Source of the DNA: Virgifigura deserti
GTDB lineage: Bacteria > Pseudomonadota > Alphaproteobacteria > Dongiales > Dongiaceae
Assembly (NCBI GenBank): GCA_003576685.1
Contig: QOZR01000003.1
Span: forward strand, 186,001 to 250,000
Length of the DNA stretch: 64,000 nt
Direction: 5' to 3'
The translations under genes were made by a program, and so were the position numbers. The first letter of the stretch is position 1; every line of letters begins with the position of its first letter. Shown here piece after piece: positions 44,433 to 53,758 of the stretch. The notes beneath the pieces are model-generated. The model worked only from the letters and a program-made list of their open reading frames with translations, did no database searches and was not told the DNA's origin.

Positions 44433-47400
44433 TCAATGTTCGTGGCTGCGTAGCTTGCGCCTCAGTGCCACCATGTCAAGCCGGATCGCCGTCTCCAATG
44501 CCTCATCCATCAACGCGCGTGCACGCATTGCGTCGCAGTCCCGGCGGCAACGGCGCAGCATCTGCGCATGTGCGTATTGCGTATGCGCGAGCCACGGCCA
44601 GGCACGCATCGCACGATTGGTCGCGAGCGCCGCTTCGAAGTGCTCCTCGGCGGCGTCCCAATTGCCGAGAACGCCGGCTAGTGCGCCGAGATAGCGCCCT
44701 GCGGCACCGTAGCAGACGGTCGTGACTCCTGCCGTGACGGTGAGGTCCTTGTAGGGGGTCAACAGCTCGTAAAGCTGCTCCGAGCGCGCCTCGTCCTCAA
44801 GCGCGACGCAAACCTCGGCCAGATAAGCCAGCGTCGTGCTGTGCTTGGCATCGAGCGGGAAGGCGAACTCGGCCTCCGCGAGCTCGTCCAACATCCTGCG
44901 CGCCGGCTTCTGAAAGCCCAGGTCGCAGGCGATCAGCGCGAAGCCCGGTTTCCAAGCCGCCCGGTCGGGGTTTTCGTCCAGAAGCCGCTTGATGACCGGC
45001 GCGACCTCGGCGAGCCGCCCCTGCTCGCGGCGGATCGTGAACATCTGAATGCCGTAGATGCCCTCCACCTGTTCGCCCACGGTCCGATGCCCCATTTCCA
45101 GGGCTGCCTCGGCGTGTTGTTCAGCGGTCGCGAGATCGCCTTCGAGGATGGCCTGCATGGCGCGCCCGTGCCGGGCGATCCATTGTATCAGCATCCGCTG
45201 CCGCCCCTCGCCCAGGACGGATAGCTTCTCGAGAGCCTCGTCCATACGCGCGCGGTCGCACATCTCGGCCGAGACGTATACGTCCAAGCTGAGAACGCGG
45301 CCCCGCGAATCATCGTCGTCCAAGGCATCCGCCAGCGCGAACATTTCGTCGATGCGTACGCGCCAGTCGGCCAGATCAGACGTGGACCTGGCACTGGCCG
45401 GGAAGAAGAAGCCGCTGATGAGGCTGTTCAGGAGCGCCATACGATCATCGATCCGCCGCGCCAGCTCCAGGGCTTGGCGGTTGTAGGTCATGGCGCGTGT
45501 GGCGTTGCCGGCGAGCAGATTGGCACGGGAGAGGCGGCTGGTAACTTGGCATCGCATCCTCTCATCACCATCGGCGAGCTGCGTCCAGGCCTCCTCGAGG
45601 AGCGCGATGCCTTCATCGACCGGTTCGTTCGACAGGAAAAGACTGTTGTCGAAGCCCATCGCGGCCTCGACGAAAGCGGCCACGTCGCCGCGCTCGCGCG
45701 CCATCTGCGCCGCGGCGCGAAGGTGAATAAGCGCATCCGAAAGGCGGCCAGCGGCCTCCAGAGCGCGACCGAGGAGTAGCCGGGCTCTGAGCGCCTGGCA
45801 CCCCTTCGCGTCGGAATCCCGAAGTTCCGCGGCCGTTGCGAGCACGTGCTCACAATGACTGACCGCCTCGTAGTTCGCCGACCGCTTGAGCGCGCGCTCC
45901 GCCGCGCGCGTCCAGAAAGGCAGAGCCTGCTCGGGCAGTCCGGCCTCCGAGAAATGGTGCGCGATCAGCTCTGGTTGCGTCTCCGCAACCTCACCATGGT
46001 CCGCGAGTAGGATCTCGCCGATGTGGCGGTGATGGTGCCGGCGGGTGCGATTGAGTAAAGCCTGATAGGCTACGTCCTGGATCAAGGCGTGGCGGAACAC
46101 ATAGGCGCCCCGAACGACACCGCTCGGCACCACGAGCTGGGCTCGCCCAAGATGCTCCAGAGCCTCCGCCAGAGCCGAGTCGTCCCGCCCGGTCGCCTTC
46201 CTCAGGAGCCCCTTGCTGAATTCCCGCCCGATCACCGAGGCGACGAGGGCAACATGCCTGGCCGTGCTGGGCAGCCGGTCAAGCCGCGCCATCAACGATC
46301 CCTGCAAGGTCGCCGGGATGGCGACGGTATCTGCCTCACCCGCGCCTTGGCGCTCGAGGAACCCTCGCGTCAGTTCCTCGACGAACAGAGGAATACCATC
46401 GGTACGCGACATGACGTCGTCAACCAACGTGTTCCTCGGCACGGCGCCAAGGATGTTGCTCACCAGCTCGGCGATCTGCGTGCGATCGAGCCTACTGATG
46501 GACAGGGTAGCAGCGTGGCTGAAGTCCGTAGCCCAGTCGGCGCGCCAGTCCGGCCGGTGCGTCGTTACCATCATGACCGGCAGATTGGCGATACGGGCGG
46601 TCGCCCGCCGGAGCACCTCCTCGGTCGTCGGATCGATCCAGTGAGCATCCTCGACGATCATCAGAACCGGCGAGCGTTGTCCGAGCAGAACCAATCGATC
46701 GACCAGCATGGCCAGAGTCTGCTCCTTGAGGTCATGAGGAACGAGGTTGAGCCTCGGATACTGGTCTCCCGTGTCGACCGACAGCAGCTCGGCGTAGATC
46801 GGCGCTACCGCGGTGATATCCTCGTATAGGTCGCGCAGGAGGCGCTCCAGCTTCTCGATGCGTGCGGCTGCCGCGTCCTGAGCGACAAAGCCCGCCAACA
46901 GCCGCAGGCGCTCGATCACCGGATGCAGCGTGCTGTGCGTATGATAGGGAGAGCATTGCAGCCGGATCAGCTCGTGCGGCACCTGCGCCGCGTGCTCGGC
47001 CAACGCTTGCACGAGCCGCGACTTGCCGATGCCGGCTTCACCGGTGACGAAGACTGTCTGTCCCCGACCAGTTCGGGCGATCGCCCAGCGCTCCCGAAGC
47101 ATGCCGAGTTCATGCACCCGGCCGACAAAGGCCGATAAGGGGCCGCCGCGCGTCGCCTCGAAACGACTCTCCACATGCCGTTCATCAAGGATCCGAAAGA
47201 CGGGCACCGCCTGCTCGAAACCCTTGAGTTGTTGTTTTCCCCGATCCTCGAGCTCGAAGGCCCTGCCAATGAGCTTGCATGTCTCGGATGCCACCAGCAG
47301 CTGCCCGGGCTCTGCGGTCGCCTGAATCCGTGCCGCCAAATTGGGAGTCTCGCCCGCAATCGCGCCTTCCTCGCGTCCGCTCGGGCCGACCAGATCGCCG

Positions 47401-48008
47401 ACGACGACATGGCCGGTGGCGATTCCGACCCGCGCCGCGAGAGTGGCTTGGCCCGGCAGTCGGATCGTCTGCACCGCGGCGAGCGCTTCCATGCCGGCGC
47501 GCACGGCCCGTTCCGCATGGTCCTCATAAGCCATCGGCCAGCCGAAATACGCCAGCACCCCATCGCCGAGGTACTTGGCCACGTGGCCGCCATAGCGGGT
47601 CACTGCGCCCGCCACAGCGTCCTGGTAACGCCGCATCAGATCGTGCATGTCTTCGGGATCGTGCCGTTGCGATAACTCGGTCGAGCCTACGAGGTCGCAG
47701 AACAGGACGCTCAGAAAGCGGCGCTCGGCTTCTTTCGACGGCTCCTTGGACGACGGCCCAGGGAACGACGGCCCAGGCTCCATGGCGGCGGAATTGCCCC
47801 CGGGACCCGGCTGCGCCTTGAGCTCGGTCGCGAGCTCGGCGATTGCCGCGAGCAGGATCCTCCGGTGACCGAGTGAAACGCCGAGCTCGCGCAGGTCGGT
47901 CTCTGTCAGGTGCGGAAGTGCCCGGACGTCGACGTCATTCCCGACGAAGGCTTCCGCGTACTGCCCGAGTTTGAGCTCGCCCAGCCAGTTCTCTATCGAG
48001 GTGCTCAT
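44433..48008 (-). CDS. SAM domain - class III adenylate/guanylate cyclase - AAA ATPase - TPR protein
   Basis: From the ATG at 48008 the product has 1191 residues. Residues 1-62 are a SAM domain (IENWLGELKLGQYAEAF). Residues 95-275 are a class III cyclase with metal Asp105 (FCDLVGST) and Asp149 (KYLGDGVLAYFG). Residues 290-560 are an AAA/NACHT-like ATPase: Walker A GEAGIGKS at 323-330, Walker B LMIVEDAHW. The remaining roughly 600 residues are helical TPR-like repeats. It is predicted to make cyclic nucleotide in response to a ligand or partner. No cAMP receptor is adjacent. A collapsed FAD-oxidase gene precedes it and DUF4242 follows. Confidence 0.9.
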   Translation of the reverse strand: MSTSIENWLGELKLGQYAEAFVGNDVDVRALPHLTETDLRELGVSLGHRRILLAAIAELATELKAQPGPGGNSAAMEPGPSFPGPSSKEPSKEAERRFLSVLFCDLVGSTELSQRHDPEDMHDLMRRYQDAVAGAVTRYGGHVAKYLGDGVLAYFGWPMAYEDHAERAVRAGMEALAAVQTIRLPGQATLAARVGIATGHVVVGDLVGPSGREEGAIAGETPNLAARIQATAEPGQLLVASETCKLIGRAFELEDRGKQQLKGFEQAVPVFRILDERHVESRFEATRGGPLSAFVGRVHELGMLRERWAIARTGRGQTVFVTGEAGIGKSRLVQALAEHAAQVPHELIRLQCSPYHTHSTLHPVIERLRLLAGFVAQDAAAARIEKLERLLRDLYEDITAVAPIYAELLSVDTGDQYPRLNLVPHDLKEQTLAMLVDRLVLLGQRSPVLMIVEDAHWIDPTTEEVLRRATARIANLPVMMVTTHRPDWRADWATDFSHAATLSISRLDRTQIAELVSNILGAVPRNTLVDDVMSRTDGIPLFVEELTRGFLERQGAGEADTVAIPATLQGSLMARLDRLPSTARHVALVASVIGREFSKGLLRKATGRDDSALAEALEHLGRAQLVVPSGVVRGAYVFRHALIQDVAYQALLNRTRRHHHRHIGEILLADHGEVAETQPELIAHHFSEAGLPEQALPFWTRAAERALKRSANYEAVSHCEHVLATAAELRDSDAKGCQALRARLLLGRALEAAGRLSDALIHLRAAAQMARERGDVAAFVEAAMGFDNSLFLSNEPVDEGIALLEEAWTQLADGDERMRCQVTSRLSRANLLAGNATRAMTYNRQALELARRIDDRMALLNSLISGFFFPASARSTSDLADWRVRIDEMFALADALDDDDSRGRVLSLDVYVSAEMCDRARMDEALEKLSVLGEGRQRMLIQWIARHGRAMQAILEGDLATAEQHAEAALEMGHRTVGEQVEGIYGIQMFTIRREQGRLAEVAPVIKRLLDENPDRAAWKPGFALIACDLGFQKPARRMLDELAEAEFAFPLDAKHSTTLAYLAEVCVALEDEARSEQLYELLTPYKDLTVTAGVTTVCYGAAGRYLGALAGVLGNWDAAEEHFEAALATNRAMRAWPWLAHTQYAHAQMLRRCRRDCDAMRARALMDEALETAIRLDMVALRRKLRSHEH

Positions 48009-48071
48009 GCCATGAGCTCGCAACCAGTGGGAGCGTCGACACCAAAGGGGAGCGAATCCCCCGCTCAACCG

Positions 48072-48919
48072 CTACGACGCGGCAGGCGGGATGTTCTGGT
48101 TCACGCGGAACAGGTTCTCGGGATCATATCGACTCTTCACCCCGGCGAGCCGCTCATAGTTGGCGCCGTACGTCGCCTGCACACGCGATGGTTCTTCATC
48201 CTGCATCATGAAGTTGACGTAGCCTCCCTCGAGATTGAACGGGTGCACGGCTTCCCAGTACTGCCGTGCCCAACGTTTCAGATAGGGCGCCTTGCCCGGA
48301 TCGGGGTCGATGCCGGCGATCACCATCGACCACGTTGCGTCGCGCGGGCTCCACGCCGTCGCATCCGCCGCCACGCGATGCACCGCGCCATCGATCGGAT
48401 AGAGATGCACCAGTGACAGCTCGCTCGGCGTCTTCGCGGCCTGCTCCAGATGCGCGTCGATGGCCTCGTCGGGCAGATCCTTCACGAAATCGCCCTTCCA
48501 GTACCATTGCAGGCCGAGCGGCAGCAGGGGATCGAACAGTCCCTGCAGGGCAGGGAACGGCATGGTCGCCATGCCGTCGAGCAAAGGCGGCGGCAGGGTC
48601 TCTCGCACTGGCCGCATTGCCGCGACGCCTTCTTCCTCGGAACCGTCGTAGCACGAGATCAGTTCGGGGTTCACCCGCACCCCTTTCATCTGCGACAGAT
48701 CGATCATCAGCCCGCCATCGCAGCTACCCAGCCCGCCACCGTTGTGGCCGCCGCCGCGGATAGCGATGAGGAGACCGTGCACTGCCCGATCAATGCCGGT
48801 CGTTTGTCGATCATGGCGTTGTAGAGTCGCCGGGCTTCTTCGTAGCCTTGATCCGATGGCCCCATCACATTGCCGCGCAGAGCACTTCGAAGCTCCTGAA
48901 TTTCCGGCTCACCAAGCAT
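48072..48919 (-). pseudogene. Collapsed FAD-linked (BBE/berberine-type) oxidase gene
   Basis: An ATG at 48919 with GGAGA upstream begins MLGEPEIQELRSALRGNVMGPSDQGYEEARRLYNAMIDKRPALIGQC, the normal family start. A frame change near 48780 then leads into GLLIAIRGGGHNGGGLGSCDGGLMIDLSQMKGVRVNP. The FAD-binding half that should follow is missing, and the sequence jumps to ELISCYDGSEEEGVAAMRPVRE and the intact BBE end (KSRYDPENLFRVNQNIPP). At least two deletions are needed: one of roughly 16 codons with frameshift, one of well over 100 codons. The product cannot hold FAD normally. Confidence 0.8.
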
Positions 48920-49399
48920 CTGTATCTCCAATGCTGAGGCTTGAGCCAAACTCCGGCATACGGTCCGTCGCCGGGGTCCGGCGCAGGCACATGCGTCAAG
49001 ATCGGCTTGTCCCTTTAGGCCGAGATGCGCCAGTTGACGCCTTCTAGAAACCGACGATGCGCCGTTCCAAGACGATAGGCAAGGAGCCGAGGGCTCGAAC
49101 CAGCCCCCGAGATCTCACCGAACGACGTCCTGACACTTGCGCCCTGCGTTTCGGTAGCGTCCGGAGGATCTCGGCGAACCGGCTGCGCGGTCGCCCTCTC
49201 ATCAGCTTGAGTGGTTAGCTCGGGTGCCTCATGCTGCTGCTGTTCCTGAAACAAGCTGAGCCGCCGACCTTGGACCCGCGCCGCATGATCCGGGCATGAA
49301 CAAACCGCCGCGGCACTGACCGGGCGGGCGAATTTCAGGCAGTCGAGCGCCCTATAACCCCACTGATGCAGGTAAGCGGCCCCGCGAACGCAGCTTGAA
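48920..49399. other. Region of 480 bases without a supported gene
   Basis: A long minus-strand frame is open here, but its codon use and composition (Arg/Ser/Cys-rich, no ribosome site) do not look like a gene. It may hold fragments of older genes; none is recognisable. Confidence 0.35.
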
Positions 49400-49615
49400 C
49401 TATGATTCTCCAGCGGATGTGTCGGCAGGCATGGCCCATAGCACAACGATTTCGTAGCCCGCCTCCCGCTCCTGCCGAACATATGTAGCGGGGTGCATGT
49501 TGATGACCAGCGTTTCTGGCTCTTGCAAATCGCATTCCCGAGGTGGCCCATCTTCCGGCACCTCTTGGCGATGCCCCAGCACTCGCTTTCTGATCGTCAC
49601 CAGCCATTGTCCCAT
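49400..49615 (-). CDS. Small hypothetical protein
   Basis: The 71-residue product starts MGQWLVTIRKRVLGHRQEV and contains LVINMHPATYVRQEREAGYEIVVLWAMPAD, which has the alternating pattern of a small alpha/beta protein. GAGAGGGA lies before the ATG at 49615 at a fitting distance, which favours this start over an upstream ATG. No family is recognised. Confidence 0.4.
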   Translation of the reverse strand: MGQWLVTIRKRVLGHRQEVPEDGPPRECDLQEPETLVINMHPATYVRQEREAGYEIVVLWAMPADTSAGES

Positions 49616-49645
49616 CACATCCCTCTCGATCCGAAGGCCGCGCAC

Positions 49646-50063
49646 GCCTGCCCCGGTAGGGCGGGTTCGTCATAGCAACACAGCCGCTCCAGCGGGGTTG
49701 CGTGGTAGCGGAGGCCGCTTGGAATTTCCGAACAGCGCCGACGGTTTCAGGCGACATGCGCCGGCATCTTCGGGCCGTCTCGTCCTAGCGCCTGACAGTC
49801 CTGCGTCATGGTGGCGGCGATCTGCGCCTTGTGGAGGAGCTGCGGGCGGGCGATGGCCAACCGGGCCGCTAGGGCGAAAGGAGGATAGTTGGAAGCCGGG
49901 ATGCGTCGCCAGCCATCACTGGTCGCGGAATGACCCGACGCTCATCCCGTAATCGCCGCTCCCTCAAAGAGTCGGAGTCCAGAGCTTCTGCGTCAAACCC
50001 GCGCAGTTCCTGGCCTGCTTCAAGCAGATCGGCTAACCCGAAGAACGGGTTCAGAAAGATAGT
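49646..50063. other. Non-coding stretch next to tRNA-Ser
   Basis: I see no supported gene in these 418 bases. The DNA directly beyond the tRNA 3' end is where integrated elements usually sit, but no integrase gene is present. Confidence 0.4.
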
Positions 50064-50156
50064 TGGCGGAGGGGATGGGATTCGAACCCACGATACGGCT
50101 TATCACCGTATAACGGTTTAGCAAACCGCCGCCTTCAGCCACTCGGCCACCCCTCC
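50064..50156 (-). tRNA. tRNA-Ser (anticodon GCU)
   Basis: The minus strand reads as a class II tRNA: acceptor GGAGGGG (50156-50150) pairing with CCCCTCC (50074-50068), D arm TGGCCGAGTGGCTGAAGGC, anticodon arm with loop TTGCTAA (anticodon GCT), a long variable arm (TACGGTGATAAGCCGTA) and T arm GGGTTCGAATCCC. CCA is encoded (50066-50064). The 93-base length and long variable arm fit serine. Confidence 0.97.
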
Positions 50157-50296
50157 GCACATGAGCGGCTTGCGCCACGGCGTATGCGCGACAGCCCTTC
50201 TAAGAGCCGGCCGTCGGCTTGTCAATCAAATGGCGTCGACAAATGGCGGCGGCAATCGGCGGCGGAGGGTTTCGGGGCAGCCGACGGCGCCGGCGC

Positions 50297-50653
50297 TCAG
50301 CTGAAGCTCCAGCGCTTGTAGGCGTCCTTCATCGCCTCGAGCGCGGCCAGCGCCTTGCTGGCGTCGCGGCCGTTGCGGGCGGTCGAGTGATAGCTGTTGC
50401 GGGCCTCGATATAGGCAACCCAGAGCTCCGCCTGCTTCAGCGCACCGCCGGCGCGCTGCTGCGACGGCGACCCGGCGTTCAGCGCCTCTACCACGGCCAA
50501 AGCGTCATGCAGGCGGCGGGCGATGTCGCGCTCGCCGATCGCATAGGCATAGTTGAAGGCGGACAGGACCTTTTCGCTCAGCCGGCGGCGGGCCTCCGGA
50601 GACTCCACGTCCTCCATTTCGACAGCAGGCTTGAGGAGATCGGCGATCGCCAT
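50297..50653 (-). CDS. Conserved hypothetical helical protein
   Basis: The 118-residue product starts MAIADLLKPAVEMEDVESPEARRRLSEKVLSAFNYAYAIGERDIARRLHDALAVVEAL and continues as helices to the C-terminal AYKRWSFS. The ATG at 50653 is preferred because AGGG stands nine bases before it; an ATG at 50662 is too close. There is no signal peptide or known domain. The helix-rich content suggests a small cytoplasmic scaffold or adaptor, but the function is unknown. Confidence 0.65.
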   Translation of the reverse strand: MAIADLLKPAVEMEDVESPEARRRLSEKVLSAFNYAYAIGERDIARRLHDALAVVEALNAGSPSQQRAGGALKQAELWVAYIEARNSYHSTARNGRDASKALAALEAMKDAYKRWSFS

Positions 50654-50840
50654 GTGGCTCATCCCTGCGTTGCGACCCGATCGGGCCCGGCTCCGCAGGA
50701 TGGCGCCATCGCGCTTAAAGAGCCTTTAACGGGGTGCCGTCGACGTCACACCCGGCACCCTGCCGCTAAGGCATCGTTCATGAGATTTTAAATATTAGAT
50801 CAAAAAGTTAGCGGCGTCAGTTAGACCTGAGGAGAAGGCT

Positions 50841-51047
50841 ATGCCTCTGTCCAAACGTGTCATCGAGACCCTGATCGACCTGGTCGAGAACAAGCTGAGC
50901 TGCATCGAGGTGATCGACCGCGAGGATGCCCGTGAACTGGCCAGCCTCGAGCTCGCAAGGCGGCAATTGGAGGCTTTGCTGCCGCAGAATGCCAAGGCGG
51001 ACGTGGTTCCGTTCCAGAACAGCTCGCCGCGATCGGCGATCGCCTGA
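50841..51047 (+). CDS. Small helical hypothetical protein
   Basis: The 68-residue product (MPLSKRVIETLIDLVENKLSCIEVIDREDARELASLELARRQLEALL) is two predicted helices with a short disordered tail. A strong GAGGAGAAGG site precedes the ATG. An AT-rich patch (50770-50815) upstream probably holds its promoter. No family name is recognised. Confidence 0.65.
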   Translation: MPLSKRVIETLIDLVENKLSCIEVIDREDARELASLELARRQLEALLPQNAKADVVPFQNSSPRSAIA

Positions 51048-51170
51048 CGGCGCCAAAGGAATCGGGCGCGCCGCTGGGCCGGGACGGCGTTTTCCGTCAT
51101 CCGACGGTTAATAAATTTCTATTTAAAATCAAGGCATTATAGTCGATTCCTAGGGGCGGCAACAATCACC

Positions 51171-52331
51171 CTAAAGGGCGTCGAGCGCCTGATCGAGATC
51201 GGCGATCAGATCGCGCGAGTCCTCGATCCCGACGGAAAGCCGGAGGAGATCGGGCGGCGCGGGGCTGTCGGCGCCCTCGATGCTGGCGCGATGCTCGATC
51301 AGGCTTTCGACGCCGCCGAGCGAGGTGGCCCGCGTCCAGACCCGCACACGGCCGGCGACGGCCAGCGCCGCCGCGGCGGCGCCTGATCCCTGACCTGCCA
51401 CCCGGATCGACAACATGCCGCCGAACCCGCCGGTCATCTGACGCCGGGCGACCACGTGGCCCGGATCGCCGGGCAATCCGGGATAGAGCACGCCCTTGAG
51501 CTTGGGATGGCCTGAGAAATGCTCGGCAATCGCCTGGGCGCTGGCGGCGCTCTCGCGCACCCGCAGGAACAGCGTCCGCAGACCGCGCAGCAGCAGCCAG
51601 GCCTCGAAGCTTCCCGGCACCGCACCACCCTGGGCGCGCACCGCCTGGATCCGCTCCCAAAGGGCGTCGGCGCGGGCGGTCACCAGCGCACCGGCAAGCA
51701 CGTCGCTGTGACCGTTCAGATATTTCGTCGCCGAATGCATCACGAGGTCGGCGCCATGCTCGATCGGCCGCGTCAAGACCGGCGTCGCCACCGTGCTGTC
51801 GACGGCGAGCCGGGCCCCTGCCCCATGCGCGATCGCGGCGGCACCCGCGATATCGGTGACGCACCAGGTCGGGTTGGCCGGCGTCTCGATCCAGACCAGC
51901 CGGGTCCGGCCCAGCCGCATGGCGGCGGCCAGCGCGCCGAGGTCGGTCATGTCGACGAGATCGACCGACAGCCCCCAATCGCGCGCGAAGCCGAGCAGCC
52001 AATCGCGCAGGCCCCAATACATCACCCGCGGCGCGACGACATGGTCGCCGGGCACCAGCGCCTGGAACACCGTCGTCGCTGCCGCCATGCCGGACCCGAA
52101 CAGCAGCGCCGTAGCGCCGCCCTCGAGGGCCGTCAGCAGTGCTTCCGGCGGCTCGAAGGTAGGGTTGGAAGGGCGCGCATAGCTGCGCCCGTCGGGCAGG
52201 CCGTAATCGGCCCCCCGCGCGAAGGTGGTGGCCGGCTGCAGGGGCGGCGTCACGGCGCCGGTCGTCGGCTCGTGCCGCCCCAGCGCCTGTGCGGCCTTGG
52301 TCGCCGGTTGGAGGTGCAGCTTGTCGGTCAT
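51171..52331 (-). CDS. Cystathionine gamma-synthase / beta-lyase family PLP enzyme
   Basis: The 386-residue product is a fold-type I PLP enzyme of the Cys/Met metabolism family: PATTFARGADYG, YARPSNPTFEPPE, LFGSGMAAAT, the PLP lysine in LVMHSATKYLNGHSDVLAGALV, and TSLGGVESLIEHRAS near the end. The family covers cystathionine gamma-synthase, beta-lyase and methionine gamma-lyase, which cannot be told apart here. It is followed by nothing obvious in the pathway and preceded by a GST gene nine bases away on the same strand. Confidence 0.9.
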   Translation of the reverse strand: MTDKLHLQPATKAAQALGRHEPTTGAVTPPLQPATTFARGADYGLPDGRSYARPSNPTFEPPEALLTALEGGATALLFGSGMAAATTVFQALVPGDHVVAPRVMYWGLRDWLLGFARDWGLSVDLVDMTDLGALAAAMRLGRTRLVWIETPANPTWCVTDIAGAAAIAHGAGARLAVDSTVATPVLTRPIEHGADLVMHSATKYLNGHSDVLAGALVTARADALWERIQAVRAQGGAVPGSFEAWLLLRGLRTLFLRVRESAASAQAIAEHFSGHPKLKGVLYPGLPGDPGHVVARRQMTGGFGGMLSIRVAGQGSGAAAAALAVAGRVRVWTRATSLGGVESLIEHRASIEGADSPAPPDLLRLSVGIEDSRDLIADLDQALDAL

Positions 52332-52340
52332 TCGAACACG

Positions 52341-53033
52341 CTAGCGCCGCTGATACTGCGCCGCACCGAACAGCATCTCGCGCTCCTTCTCGCCCATCGG
52401 CCCTGAACGGCTGCGGTCGGACAGGACCTGAAGGCCACGCTGCACCGCCGGTCGCGCCGCGATGGCATCGAACCAGCGCTTCAGGTTCGGATAGTCCTCG
52501 AGGTTCTGGCCCTGGTTCTTGTGCGACCGCAGCCAGGGAAAGCTCGCGATGTCGGCGATCGAATAGTCGCCGGCGAGATAATCGTGATCCTTCAGCCGGC
52601 GGTCGATCACGCCATAGAGCCGACCAGCCTCCTTGGTGTAGCGCTGGATCGCGTAATCGATCTTCTCGGGCGCGTACTGGCGGAAATGATGCGCCTGCCC
52701 CAGCATCGGCCCGACGCCGCCCATCTGGAACATCAGCCACTGGATCACGTCATAGCGCGCCCGCGTCTCCTCCGGCAGCAGCTTGCCGGTCTTCTCGGCG
52801 AGATACATCAGAATAGCGCCGGACTCGAACAGTGAATAGGGCCGCCCGCCGGGCCCGTCCGAATCGACGATCGCCGGCATCTTGTTGTTCGGGCTGATCT
52901 TCAGGAACTCCGGGTCGAACTGATCGCCGGCGGCGATATCGATGGCGTGGATGGTGTAGGGAAGCCCCACCTCCTCCAGCATGATATGGACTTTGTGGCC
53001 ATTCGGCGTCGGCCAGGAATAGAGCTCAATCAT
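52341..53033 (-). CDS. Glutathione S-transferase, Nu class (YfcG/YghU-like)
   Basis: The 230-residue product has a thioredoxin-like N-terminal domain with the Nu-class start LYSWPTPNGHKVHIMLEEVGLPY (TPNGxK motif), NNKMPAIVD and the LFESGAILMYLAEKTG cis-Pro/Glu-Ser segment. The helical C-terminal domain has YLAGDYSIADIASFPWL. YfcG-type enzymes are disulfide reductases that use two glutathiones. AGAGGG precedes the ATG; a GTG at 53036 is adjacent. Likely co-transcribed with the PLP enzyme gene. Confidence 0.92.
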   Translation of the reverse strand: MIELYSWPTPNGHKVHIMLEEVGLPYTIHAIDIAAGDQFDPEFLKISPNNKMPAIVDSDGPGGRPYSLFESGAILMYLAEKTGKLLPEETRARYDVIQWLMFQMGGVGPMLGQAHHFRQYAPEKIDYAIQRYTKEAGRLYGVIDRRLKDHDYLAGDYSIADIASFPWLRSHKNQGQNLEDYPNLKRWFDAIAARPAVQRGLQVLSDRSRSGPMGEKEREMLFGAAQYQRR

Positions 53034-53233
53034 CACGCGTCCCTCTGCAAATCATGGTTTCCTCCGGAGTTAGCCCGGATGGGAGCGCCGCGCAATGGGG
53101 GCAGTCGGCGATGCAAAGCTTCCCGGCAGCATCAAATCTGCCCAAAACCGGTCGACGATGCGAGCGGTCCATTGCCCGAATATTTGGCCAATATTCGATT
53201 GCCCGGCCCAGAGACCGACGATATGGTGTATTT

Positions 53234-53758
53234 ATGGCAGGTTTGAGAAAAATACTATCCTGCTGTCGATGGCTTGTGGCCGGCGTTGCTCTCCTTCCCG
53301 GATGCAGCTCGGATCCGGACCCCATTGACCCACGTACGCCGGCCGCCGCCGCGGTGCCGGGGCCGGAGGAGTGGCGTGCGGTCGCGGCGAGCATCGCCTC
53401 GGAAATCGCCGATGTCCTGGAGGAGCGGGAGGCGGACTTGCCGGTTTCGCTGATGCCGGTTTACAGCGCCGTCCCGGTCGATCTGTATGACATCCTGTTG
53501 GCGGAGTTCGTGCTCGCTGGCGTCCCGGTCGCCGCGGAGGAGGATTCGCCCACTGCTCTCCATTGCCGCGTCTCGACCTCCGGCACGGCCGAACGGCCGC
53601 GCGGCGCCGTATCGGTTGGTCCCGACCCGACGGCGGAGACGGTCGTCCTCTGCCTGCTGGCGATAGAGGATCGCTATGTCGCGGCCGCCCGGCGAATCCT
53701 TCAGCCGCAAGAACGCGACCGATCGCCCTCCGGTCTCGTGCTGAGGGTCAGCGGATGA
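53234..53758 (+). CDS. Putative lipoprotein paired with the FlgO-like gene
   Basis: The 174-residue product starts MAGLRKILSCCRWLVAGVALLPGCSS; the lipobox is LPGC, so Cys24 is the likely lipid site. The mature part (EEWRAVAASIASEIADVLEE, then AVPVDLYDILLAEFVLAGVPVA, ALHCRVSTSG) resembles the domain that assembles into an outer-membrane-associated layer in some secretion or flagellar accessory systems, but I cannot name the family. Its stop overlaps the next gene's start (ATGA), so the two work together. Confidence 0.7.
   Translation: MAGLRKILSCCRWLVAGVALLPGCSSDPDPIDPRTPAAAAVPGPEEWRAVAASIASEIADVLEEREADLPVSLMPVYSAVPVDLYDILLAEFVLAGVPVAAEEDSPTALHCRVSTSGTAERPRGAVSVGPDPTAETVVLCLLAIEDRYVAAARRILQPQERDRSPSGLVLRVSG

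Noticed and set aside
49015..49551. A 178-residue minus-strand frame as a gene
   Set aside because: No ribosome site, unlikely composition, no family resemblance, and it overlaps the better-supported small gene at 49400-49615.
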